From the NCBI GenBank assembly GCA_027046265.1, contig JALTZF010000089.1, forward strand, positions 1 through 42,534: DNA of 42,534 bases, in the 5' to 3' direction. The first letter of the stretch is position 1. Each line of letters starts with the position of its first letter. The stretch comes from Pyrodictiaceae archaeon (lineage in GTDB: Archaea; Thermoproteota; Thermoprotei_A; Sulfolobales; Pyrodictiaceae). Under the pieces are notes generated by a model. It was not told where the DNA came from and ran no database searches. It saw only the letters and a list, made by a program, of their open reading frames with translations. The position numbers were made by a program, and so were the translations under genes. Positions 8,280 to 15,816 of the stretch are shown here, one piece after another.

Positions 8280-9026
8280 ATGTCTTCGTGCGTTAAGCAT
8301 GCCAATACTGATAGGGTTCGGCGTTGTATATTCTGCTTGCTTGATTCTAGTAGTACTTCTACTCGGCTTGTCATAGGCTTGGCTATAGGATCTATACTAT
8401 ACTTCGCTTATGAGTCTATTAGGAGTATTGTTGCTGATAATGGTGTTCTAATAGTTAATTATGGGCTGTTTGTTATTATTGAAAGAGTACTATTTGGCGC
8501 TCCTTTGGCGCTTTATTTTGTTCGTATCCATAGCATTGTTTTGTCAGCTATAATGAATACTGTCTATGCATTACATCCAGCATACTTCATACCATTAATG
8601 GCTTATGTTGCATTAAAAGACTCGCAAAGATATAGAGTGCTCTTGCTATCGTTCATGTTGTCGTCTACTATTGCATTATTATTCTATGCTTTCTATCCTG
8701 TTGCTCCGCCTTGGATTGCTCTACCTCTTATAGAAAGAGAGCCTAATCTCCTGGTAGAAGCAGCTTCAGCAATAACTGGTACTAGTATTGACCCAAATCC
8801 GTACGCGGCTTTCCCTAGCATGCATGTTGCATTGGCTGTTTTGTCAGCAATGATACTGAGGAACTGGTTTGGAAGAAGAATCTATGCTTGGCCTATACTT
8901 ATGAGCATTGCTACACTCTACACTGCTAATCATTATCTACTCGACGTGGTAGGAGGGTGGGTGCTTGCTTATACATCGTATCTTTTCTCTTTGCGTGTAG
9001 AGAAATTAATCTGTAAATGTCGGTAA
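8280..9026 (+). CDS. PAP2-superfamily membrane phosphatase/phosphotransferase
   Basis: This is a six-helix integral membrane protein of the PAP2 superfamily, closest in look to the Aur1/Ipt1-like (PAP2_3) branch. Seen are 'AFPSMHVA' (around residues 177-184), which supplies the first catalytic His, and 'NHYLLDVVGG' (around 217-226), which supplies the second His and the Asp. A hydrophobic 'FYPVAPPW' segment precedes them. Family members hydrolyse or transfer phosphate groups on lipids at the outer face; the substrate here is unknown. The ATG at 8280 is used. The last 21 nt overlap the convergent gene at 9006-9902. Confidence 0.8.
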   Translation: MSSCVKHANTDRVRRCIFCLLDSSSTSTRLVIGLAIGSILYFAYESIRSIVADNGVLIVNYGLFVIIERVLFGAPLALYFVRIHSIVLSAIMNTVYALHPAYFIPLMAYVALKDSQRYRVLLLSFMLSSTIALLFYAFYPVAPPWIALPLIEREPNLLVEAASAITGTSIDPNPYAAFPSMHVALAVLSAMILRNWFGRRIYAWPILMSIATLYTANHYLLDVVGGWVLAYTSYLFSLRVEKLICKCR

Positions 9027-9902
9027 CTTCTCTACAACAATACTCTCTGGTATGATAGGTATTTCTGCCTCAATAAAGAGTCTAGAATAGCCTAAGACTA
9101 TGACGGTGTGCAAGTTATATTCTATAATCGTTACGTTAACAGTTGTTGGTGTGTTAGACTCGATAATTAGCTTTGTAGGTGGGTCACCATACTTATTTAG
9201 TGATATTGGTATTACAAGGGTTTCATCTGGCTTAAGTAGACCAAAATATTCGTATCCTACCCTGTCTTGGCTATAGTAGAGCTTCACTAGCACAACTCGA
9301 CTAGATGAGGTTCGTACTATTGCGACAAGAGGCTTTATGGAGAGCAGATCCTTGAGGTTAACTGTTAATGCTTTGCCCTTGTCAAGGTCTACTATAAACT
9401 CTCTTATTCTCCTTGAGATAAGCATTCTACTAATGTTGTTAACAAAATTCTTAGGGAATGCTAGGGTTGTTTTTGTTATTTTTGGCGGGCTTATCATGGT
9501 TATTGTGCCCTTACCGTTGTCTATAGCCTCTATAGTTATAATACTCGGCCTATCTATGTAGAGGCCTTCTGTAAAGTTTGCTTGTGCAATTAATTGTTTT
9601 ACTGTGTCCGTTGCTAGGTACATAGACATATTTTGTATAAGCACGTGGTCTTGCTCCTTTAGAGTTAAAACTATACTACACATAATGCCGCTAGAGCTTC
9701 TATTTACACTCACGTTTTTGAGCCAACACACGCCATTAAGGAGGATACTATGCTCATTCAAGGGTTCAGTGCTAGTAGTTATTGCTTGAGGACTCATACC
9801 ATGAAGAGCTTCATACAATAATATTATTGAGGCTACTATTAATGCCATTAAGAGAACCACTATGAGGTTCTTGTGAATGATCCTGTTAGAGTGAGGCGAC
9901 AT
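9006..9902 (-). CDS. Membrane-anchored extracytoplasmic protein, unknown function
   Basis: I do not recognise this 298-residue protein. One hydrophobic segment near the N terminus (about 13-31) looks like an uncleaved signal anchor. The rest is beta-rich, with several N-x-S/T sites, and should lie outside the cell. Two Cys residues (in GVCWLKN and IMCSIV) could form a disulfide. It starts 43 nt after the stop of the ABC ATPase on the same strand, so the two are probably co-transcribed and may work together. Start ATG at 9902. Its end overlaps the convergent PAP2 gene. Confidence 0.65.
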   Translation of the reverse strand: MSPHSNRIIHKNLIVVLLMALIVASIILLYEALHGMSPQAITTSTEPLNEHSILLNGVCWLKNVSVNRSSSGIMCSIVLTLKEQDHVLIQNMSMYLATDTVKQLIAQANFTEGLYIDRPSIITIEAIDNGKGTITMISPPKITKTTLAFPKNFVNNISRMLISRRIREFIVDLDKGKALTVNLKDLLSIKPLVAIVRTSSSRVVLVKLYYSQDRVGYEYFGLLKPDETLVIPISLNKYGDPPTKLIIESNTPTTVNVTIIEYNLHTVIVLGYSRLFIEAEIPIIPESIVVEKLPTFTD

Positions 9903-9945
9903 GATTATCCGCCATGTCCATCCAGTTGCTAGCTAAGAAATTCTA

Positions 9946-10914
9946 TCAGTCTTCCAGTTCACATGGTTTATCTGTTAGGAATATAGGTTCTACGGGCTCG
10001 CCAGGGTAAGGGATCCACTCAGTTTCTCGGGGCAGCATGTAACCTTTAACTGATAAACTACCTAGTCTTGCCTCGACGAGTACACGTCCTCGCTCATGCT
10101 CTACACGTTCAACAAGCCATGGACCGCCCTTCTTAAATGCTACGTACTCTGGTGCTACACTATAGAGTCCTTTGCCAGCTCCAATAGCTTCTCCAGGGAG
10201 AATGCTGTGACCTAGCAATGTGGCTACTATGGCCTTTTTAGGGCACTCATAAACTCTACGTGCGTCTCCATACACCTCTATCCGGCCATTAGCTATTACT
10301 GATATAGTGTCAGCTAAGGCGAGAGCTTCATCAACATCGTGAGTTACATGTATAACAACTATGTTTTCTGATTGCTGAATTGCTTTAAGGAGTCTCCTAG
10401 CCGATTCAGCTGTGCTTCTATCAAGATGGCTTAGCGGTTCGTCAAGTAATAGTATCCGCGGCCTTGAGGCTAGCGCTGTAGCCAGAGCAGCACGCTGTAA
10501 TTGGCCTCCACTTATGTTTCTTGGCTTTTTGTCTAAGATATCAGTTATCGCGAGGATTTTTGCTAACCTTAAGGCCTCCTTCTTAGCTGAGTTTTTGTCA
10601 AGACCACCACGACGTGCTGCAGCCTCCACTATATTCTCTATTACTGTTAGGTGTGGTAAGAGGCCTGGCGTTTGGTGTACTAGGCTTACACCACGCTCCC
10701 AAGGAGGCTTATCTGTAACATCCTCCCCATCAATAATTATAGAGCCTCTATGGGGCTCCACTAGCCCAGCTATAGTTCTAAGTAAAGTTGTCTTACCAGC
10801 ACCACTGGGTCCAAGTACTACATGGTATTCTGGCCTCTTAATCTTTAAATTGACCTCTCTTAATACTAAAAGATCGTCAAGTTGAACCCATAAATCAACG
10901 AGTTCTAGGCTCAA
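9946..10914 (-). CDS. ABC transporter ATPase, sugar/sulfate/iron import type, orphan
   Basis: A complete ABC ATPase: Walker A GPSGAGKTT (about 34-42), Q-loop LVHQTPGLLP, signature ISGGQ, Walker B ILLLDEPLSHLD and switch His in VTHDVDEA. A C-terminal beta domain of about 80 residues resembles the TOBE/MOP-like regulatory domain of CysA/MalK/FbpC-type ATPases. No permease or binding protein lies nearby; its only co-directional neighbour is the anchored protein at 9006-9902. The start is TTG at 10914, with AGGTGG just upstream. It may serve a transporter encoded elsewhere, or form an unusual unit with its neighbour. Confidence 0.85.
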   Translation of the reverse strand: MSLELVDLWVQLDDLLVLREVNLKIKRPEYHVVLGPSGAGKTTLLRTIAGLVEPHRGSIIIDGEDVTDKPPWERGVSLVHQTPGLLPHLTVIENIVEAAARRGGLDKNSAKKEALRLAKILAITDILDKKPRNISGGQLQRAALATALASRPRILLLDEPLSHLDRSTAESARRLLKAIQQSENIVVIHVTHDVDEALALADTISVIANGRIEVYGDARRVYECPKKAIVATLLGHSILPGEAIGAGKGLYSVAPEYVAFKKGGPWLVERVEHERGRVLVEARLGSLSVKGYMLPRETEWIPYPGEPVEPIFLTDKPCELED

Positions 10915-10955
10915 TATTCCACCTGCACTATTTAATATTGTGTCTAGCGAGAAAA

Positions 10956-11006
10956 CTTATATAGCGACATTGGAGGGTGGAGAAAACGTAATGAGTCTTT
11001 TTAAAA
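10956..11006. promoter_or_regulatory. Divergent promoter region for the ABC ATPase and KamA-like genes
   Basis: Two TATA-like boxes point in opposite directions. CTATATAAG, read on the minus strand (10964-10956), sits about 42 nt ahead of the TTG at 10914. TTTTTAAAA on the plus strand (10998-11006) sits about 40 nt ahead of the ATG at 11045. Each predicts a short leader containing an SD-like GGTGG or GGTGAG. Confidence 0.5.
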
Positions 11007-11044
11007 CTTGAGAGGCTAACTCTAATAATATGGGTTGGTGAGTA

Positions 11045-12955
11045 ATGACTTCGTTGACCCACGCTATTGAAGTAGTAGAATATGACTATACACGAATACA
11101 TAAAACCGAGGTCCCCGTCCAAATACTAAAACCTGCTACAAACATAAATCTTAGAGAGTTCTTGTGGAGCGAGGATCCCGAGATTTATCGCATACTTGTT
11201 GAAAGCAGTAGTGTTGAAGAAGCACGAAAGAGCCTCTTCTTGTACTTAAATAAGCTTGAGTGGGAGTTGCTTGTAGACCGTAATTTACACCCGCTGGTTG
11301 AGAGTATAGCACGTGAAGCTATTAGAGTGTTTAAGAACATCTTATCACCTAGGAACGAGAAGCTTACAGGTTTTAGTGCATTAATGTATCTTTGGCGTCT
11401 CGCAAAGTACCCCGAACAAGCCAAGTTTGATGTTGACGAAGGTTTTGTCTATGAATTTAAGCATTTATTCAAGGCAATTAATGGTAGACCCGACATTTAT
11501 CCAGCAAAGTATGCAGAAGGTCTAGAACAGGTGGACTTTAGTAAGATTCATGGCCGTGCTGCTGGCATTGCGAGGAGCAATTATCTTGATGAGTTAGCAA
11601 GAAGGATTCGCAGGTATATTGAACGTTATCCAAGCGGCCTTGACCCAAAAGTTATTGAGAAAAGGAAGAAGAATCGTGAAAAAATACTTGCCGTCTTAGG
11701 TGGTACACAAGATGACTGGAAGGACTATAAGTGGCACTTCCGTAATGTGCTTAAAGGCAAACGTGCGATAAGGATTCTACAAGAACTTGTGCAAGGCTTA
11801 AGAGAGGATGATATAGAGGCGTTGGCCAAAGCTGTTGAATATAAGGTTGCTTTTGGCATAACACCATACTACTTGCATCTCTTTGATCTAGAAAATGGCT
11901 GGAAGCACGACTACCAGGTTCGCCGCCAAGTCCTCCCACCAATGCACTATGTCAGAGAGATGATAGCGCATAGGGATGAGAGAGAGTATTACTTTGATTT
12001 CATGGGTGAGCACGATACAAGCCCTCACCCGCTAATAACTAGGCGTTATCCGATGATAGCCATATTGAAGGCTGCGAATACATGTCCACAAATATGTGTC
12101 TACTGTCAAAGGAATTGGGAGATAGTAACAGCGTTAGACCCGGACGGCATACCGTCCATGAAGTCTATAGATAAAGCCATAGACTGGTTTGCAGAGCACC
12201 CAGAGATACGTGATGTACTAATAACAGGAGGCGACCCACTGATATTGACAGACGACAAAATAGAGCATATGTTATCGAGGCTCTCTGAACTAGATCATGT
12301 TGAGAGCATACGTATTGGTACTAGAATATTTGTCACAGTACCTTTCCGTATAACAGATGAACTTGCAGATATGCTTGGAAGCTACGTGGAGCCTGGCAGG
12401 AGACTAATAAGCCTTGTTACCCATGTTGAGTCCGCATATGAAGTCACACCAGAAATGGCTGATGCAGTGTACAAGGTTAGGCGGAGAGGGATCATGGTTT
12501 ATAATCAGCAAGTCTTCACGTTCTGGAATAGTAGGCGCTTCGAAACAGTTGCGCTGAGGATAGCACTGAAGAAGGCAGGCATAGACCCTTACTATACATT
12601 CTATACCAAAGGTAAGTGGGAGACAAAAGACTATGTAGTGCCTGTTGCGAGAATACTCCAGGAACGGAAGGAGGAAGCCCGACTACTACCTGGAATATAC
12701 CGTACAGAAGAACCAGTATTCAATGTTCCTCGTCTAGGCAAGAATCACTTGAGAGCATGGCAAGACCATGAATTGATAATGATTAGGCCTGATGGACGTC
12801 GCGTATACTTATGGCATCCGTGGGAAAAGAATATACAGCTAGTAGACCCCTACATATATACTGACATAGTGTCAATTAAGATGTACCTAGACAAGCTTCA
12901 GGAAGTCTTCGGTGAGGATCCAGAAGACTACAAGAGCATATGGTACTACTACTAG
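11045..12955 (+). CDS. KamA-family (lysine 2,3-aminomutase-like) radical SAM protein
   Basis: The protein has the radical SAM Cys triplet in the CX3CX2C form (Cys347, Cys351, Cys354) used by KamA enzymes. It also has the SAM-binding 'TGGDPL' motif and a C-terminal 'PRLGKNHL' in which Lys566 matches the PLP-binding Lys of lysine 2,3-aminomutase. Family members move amino groups with PLP and a 5'-deoxyadenosyl radical. At 636 residues it is far longer than bacterial KamA (about 420-470), because of an N-terminal helical region of about 250 residues. Substrate is therefore uncertain: lysine, glutamate or something else. ATG at 11045 follows GGTGAG. It appears monocistronic and divergent from the ABC ATPase. 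Confidence 0.85.
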   Translation: MTSLTHAIEVVEYDYTRIHKTEVPVQILKPATNINLREFLWSEDPEIYRILVESSSVEEARKSLFLYLNKLEWELLVDRNLHPLVESIAREAIRVFKNILSPRNEKLTGFSALMYLWRLAKYPEQAKFDVDEGFVYEFKHLFKAINGRPDIYPAKYAEGLEQVDFSKIHGRAAGIARSNYLDELARRIRRYIERYPSGLDPKVIEKRKKNREKILAVLGGTQDDWKDYKWHFRNVLKGKRAIRILQELVQGLREDDIEALAKAVEYKVAFGITPYYLHLFDLENGWKHDYQVRRQVLPPMHYVREMIAHRDEREYYFDFMGEHDTSPHPLITRRYPMIAILKAANTCPQICVYCQRNWEIVTALDPDGIPSMKSIDKAIDWFAEHPEIRDVLITGGDPLILTDDKIEHMLSRLSELDHVESIRIGTRIFVTVPFRITDELADMLGSYVEPGRRLISLVTHVESAYEVTPEMADAVYKVRRRGIMVYNQQVFTFWNSRRFETVALRIALKKAGIDPYYTFYTKGKWETKDYVVPVARILQERKEEARLLPGIYRTEEPVFNVPRLGKNHLRAWQDHELIMIRPDGRRVYLWHPWEKNIQLVDPYIYTDIVSIKMYLDKLQEVFGEDPEDYKSIWYYY

Positions 12956-13079
12956 CCGCTCTTCTCTGCTATACACTACTTGTTTTCCTCCTCTACTTCC
13001 TCACGCCAAGCCGAAGTATTGTTAGCACGAGCACTTTTGTTACTCTCTCCAGACTAGTAGAGTTTACGGGTTAACAAAC

Positions 13080-13823
13080 GTGCTAGACAATGAAGTACTT
13101 AGTGCACTCAAGAGAGCAGATCCCTTCGCAGTTATAGGTCATAGAGGGGCTAAAGGCCAAGCGCCAGAGAATAGTCTTGATGCACTTTATGAAGCTATAA
13201 GATCCAGTGCTGACATAGCTGAGTTCGACGTACAAACTACACGCGACGGTGTACTCGTTGCTTCTCACGACCCCATAGTTACTTGTAATGATGGCAAGAG
13301 GGTTAACATACGCTCAGCAAATTATAGAGAAGTCCTAGAATGTGCTGAGGAAAGCCGGATCCCAAGAATAGAGGACGTGCTAAGTGAAGCACGTGGGCGC
13401 ATAGGGTTGTTTCTTGAAATAAAGGATCCCAGTGACGCTGCTGCACTCGTAAAGCTGGTAAGGGAACATCATGCCTTGATATATGTCGCTATAATAAGTT
13501 TCCACGAGGACGCCTTGCGCACTGTGAAGATGCTTGAGCCCCAATTACCTACAGGAATCATATACTTTAAGCCGCCTGGCAAAATAGTTGATTGCAAGAA
13601 AATTAGTTGTAGTATTGTTCTACCAAGATACCCCCTAGCTACTGCTAGAGCTGTTTCGCTAGCTCATAGGCTTGGACTCTATGTTGTTGCTTGGACTGTT
13701 AATAGTGAGAGCACTGTGTGGCGTTTGTGGGAGAACAGAGTTGATGGTATAGCTACAGACTATCCAGCTTGGCTAGTAGCTCTAAGAGAGAAGGTTAAAG
13801 AGAGGGGGCGGAATAGGGTGTAA
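13080..13823 (+). CDS. Glycerophosphodiester phosphodiesterase
   Basis: A GDPD-family TIM-barrel enzyme that splits glycerophosphodiesters into glycerol phosphate and an alcohol. The family's residues are all present: the N-terminal 'GHRGA' with catalytic His, 'PEN', the metal-binding 'EFDVQTTRDG', 'SHDP' with the second His, and 'FLEIKD'. The C-terminal 'VVAWTVN' and 'DGIATDYP' strands are also typical. Length 247 is normal for a single-domain cytoplasmic enzyme, and no signal peptide is seen. The GTG start at 13080 has no strong SD. In archaea the substrates may be glycerophosphodiesters from ether-lipid turnover; that is inference. Confidence 0.88.
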   Translation: MLDNEVLSALKRADPFAVIGHRGAKGQAPENSLDALYEAIRSSADIAEFDVQTTRDGVLVASHDPIVTCNDGKRVNIRSANYREVLECAEESRIPRIEDVLSEARGRIGLFLEIKDPSDAAALVKLVREHHALIYVAIISFHEDALRTVKMLEPQLPTGIIYFKPPGKIVDCKKISCSIVLPRYPLATARAVSLAHRLGLYVVAWTVNSESTVWRLWENRVDGIATDYPAWLVALREKVKERGRNRV

Positions 13824-13914
13824 AGATACAGCGTTAATTAGCATATTGAGAGACCCATAGCGTCAATAATATAATCGACTCGTTCTCCACATTATCTCTA
13901 CTGGTGAGACTACC

Positions 13915-14079
13915 ATGAGCCGCAAGTTACGCTTAATACGGAGACTTGAAAGACACTTGAAGAAGCACCCTAATGATAAGAAGGCAGCAGAACTCTTGAA
14001 GGCCCTCAAAGAAGGGAGATACGAGTGGCGTGGGCGTAGTGTCGTAGTCAAAGAGGCCAAGGAGAGCGGAGAGAGCTAA
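13915..14079 (+). CDS. Small basic 54-residue protein
   Basis: This small gene has an ATG at 13915 preceded by GGTGAG (13902-13908 region) at good spacing and runs to TAA at 14077. The product starts MSRKLRLIRRLERHL, is rich in Lys and Arg with a predicted helical first half, and has a 'YEWRGRSVVVKEA' strand-like segment after it. I do not recognise it. Basic charge and size would suit an RNA- or ribosome-binding protein, which is inference. A longer frame on the opposite strand (13863-14060) lacks a convincing start and is rejected in its favour. Confidence 0.6.
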   Translation: MSRKLRLIRRLERHLKKHPNDKKAAELLKALKEGRYEWRGRSVVVKEAKESGES

Positions 14080-14136
14080 TCGTTTTGTTACTGGTGCGCA
14101 CAGCTTTTTTGTTATAAGTAATAGCCTACTAGTAGA

Positions 14137-15729
14137 CTATTCTACTAGTTTGCGTATGGTCTTCATCCTTGGGCTATAGTAGATGTTGTTGGACCATGGT
14201 GGTGTTATGAGCGGCTTCTCTTGTGCATAACTCTTCTTCATTATAAGTGCGTGTTCAGCTTTACATAATTCATAGCCCAAGTAGGCAAAGTGGGTTGGTT
14301 CGCTTGCTAGTCCTAGATATGCTATGGCCTTGTATACGTCTTCGGCTCTTCGACCTCTAATCTTCATAGTGCCTCTTGGCCCAATGTAGTAGTCCTCTAT
14401 AACTCCGCTACTGATGGTTATAATGTGTGACCCTAGCCTATCAAGCTTAAAGAGTTGCCATGAGGCCACGTTTTCTGCATCAATTACACGGTCAATAGAC
14501 TTTGGAGTGGTTATGGATGCTTGTTGGGCTCTTTTCTCTTTGGCATAGAGGAGGCTTACGCCTAAGTCCTTTGGGGGGCGCTTTTTTAGGAGAGAGAGGC
14601 TGGTCATTGTTGCTGCTATAGCTGCTTCTGATACTGCCATCCTGGTCTTATTGCTTTCTTCAGTTACTAGTATAGCTGAAGCACCTGCTTCTGCATAGAT
14701 CTGTGTGAGAGCAGCTATTTGACCATGGCTATCAGCATCTACTAGTTCGTACACGTTCGCTATGCCAGCCAGCAGTGGTGCCTCGATACTACGAGATGAG
14801 AGGAAGTATGCTGTTACACTTACAGAGAGGAGGCCTGTGCCTGGAGGATCCACAATGGGGTCTGCTAAAACCTTGAATCCCTTGGAGAGGGCCTTCTTAG
14901 TATTTGTTATGAGGGTTTCAACGCGTTCGGTAGGTGCACTCGGGACAGTATAATTGTCGCCTACGGGTGTTACTACAACAGCTGTGTTCTGTGGTAGTTT
15001 GTCGAGCCAGCTGATATTCCATGAACCTATGCTGAATAGTATACATGAACCCTCTTCGAGAGCCTTTTTTGCCACTTCCAAGCTGGGTGTATCTACGCCA
15101 AAGACCCCATCAAGACCTTCTTTACGTGCTTCTTTGAGCACCTTTTCAACTAAGCTCACACTTGCAGCGCTACTGAACCCAAAGATTATGATGTCTGCGC
15201 CGCGATCAAGAAGCTCTAGGGCTTTTTCCACGTTACCTCTATCGTGCTCTCTAATGTAGATCTCAGCGATTACTACTACTGGAGGAGGCCTATGTGGTAT
15301 CTTTACACCACAAATTTCTACTCCACTAGCTTCTTCATGGATGCGTCTAAGCTCATTCAGCCACTTTTCTAGCAATATTTCGGTGCGCCACTCGCCCTCC
15401 TTAATTAGTCTCTCGAGGTCCTTATCGTCTAGCTCAACGAGGATCTCGAGACCCCATATGTCTGCGGGCCCTTTCACTATGTTTGCGCCGTATTTTCTAC
15501 CTATAGTGCTTACATGATAGGGTAGGGAGCCAGGGACAATAATGGCATCGTAGCCCCTTGCTTTCTCAGCAATAATCCTCTCTAGGATGCTTCTAGGTAT
15601 GAGGGCGGCAACCTCAACTGGTGCCACAGCAACATCGATAATCCATCCTTTTGCGTGCCTTACTCTTTCAGCTATTTCCCTAGCACTATCAGCGGCTCTC
15701 TTTGCTGTGACTAGCAGTATGCGTTTCAT
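14137..15729 (-). CDS. Dihydropteroate synthase-like protein (MJ0107/TIGR00284 type)
   Basis: A 530-residue protein of the archaeal dihydropteroate synthase-related family. The N-terminal ~150 residues form the alpha/beta domain special to this family (opening MKRILLVTAKRA, with 'DAIIVPGSLPYH'). A TIM-barrel with pterin-binding-like strands follows: 'VVIAEIY', 'GADIIIFGFSS', 'GVFGVDT', 'VLADPIVDPPGTGLL' and 'LLAGIANVYELVDADSHG'. The C-terminal third has 'ILVTEESNKTR' and a small domain. The family is linked to methanopterin-type cofactor biosynthesis, but its exact reaction has not been settled as far as I know. ATG start with AGGTG about 8 nt upstream. It is divergent from the COG2401 gene. 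Confidence 0.8.
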   Translation of the reverse strand: MKRILLVTAKRAADSAREIAERVRHAKGWIIDVAVAPVEVAALIPRSILERIIAEKARGYDAIIVPGSLPYHVSTIGRKYGANIVKGPADIWGLEILVELDDKDLERLIKEGEWRTEILLEKWLNELRRIHEEASGVEICGVKIPHRPPPVVVIAEIYIREHDRGNVEKALELLDRGADIIIFGFSSAASVSLVEKVLKEARKEGLDGVFGVDTPSLEVAKKALEEGSCILFSIGSWNISWLDKLPQNTAVVVTPVGDNYTVPSAPTERVETLITNTKKALSKGFKVLADPIVDPPGTGLLSVSVTAYFLSSRSIEAPLLAGIANVYELVDADSHGQIAALTQIYAEAGASAILVTEESNKTRMAVSEAAIAATMTSLSLLKKRPPKDLGVSLLYAKEKRAQQASITTPKSIDRVIDAENVASWQLFKLDRLGSHIITISSGVIEDYYIGPRGTMKIRGRRAEDVYKAIAYLGLASEPTHFAYLGYELCKAEHALIMKKSYAQEKPLITPPWSNNIYYSPRMKTIRKLVE

Positions 15730-15816
15730 GAGTAGACACCTGTCCTCAAGGCGATATGGTGCTACTATTCGCTTCCAGCGTGAGATTGAATTACCTCAAG
15801 AGAGTACTTAATCCTA

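Noticed and set aside
10928-11122. 64-codon minus-strand frame across the divergent promoter region
   Set aside because: It overlaps both TATA boxes and the start of the KamA-like gene and has no ribosome site.
13863-14060. 65-codon minus-strand frame
   Set aside because: It is antisense to the 54-residue gene, which has the better start signals; its composition looks like a shadow.
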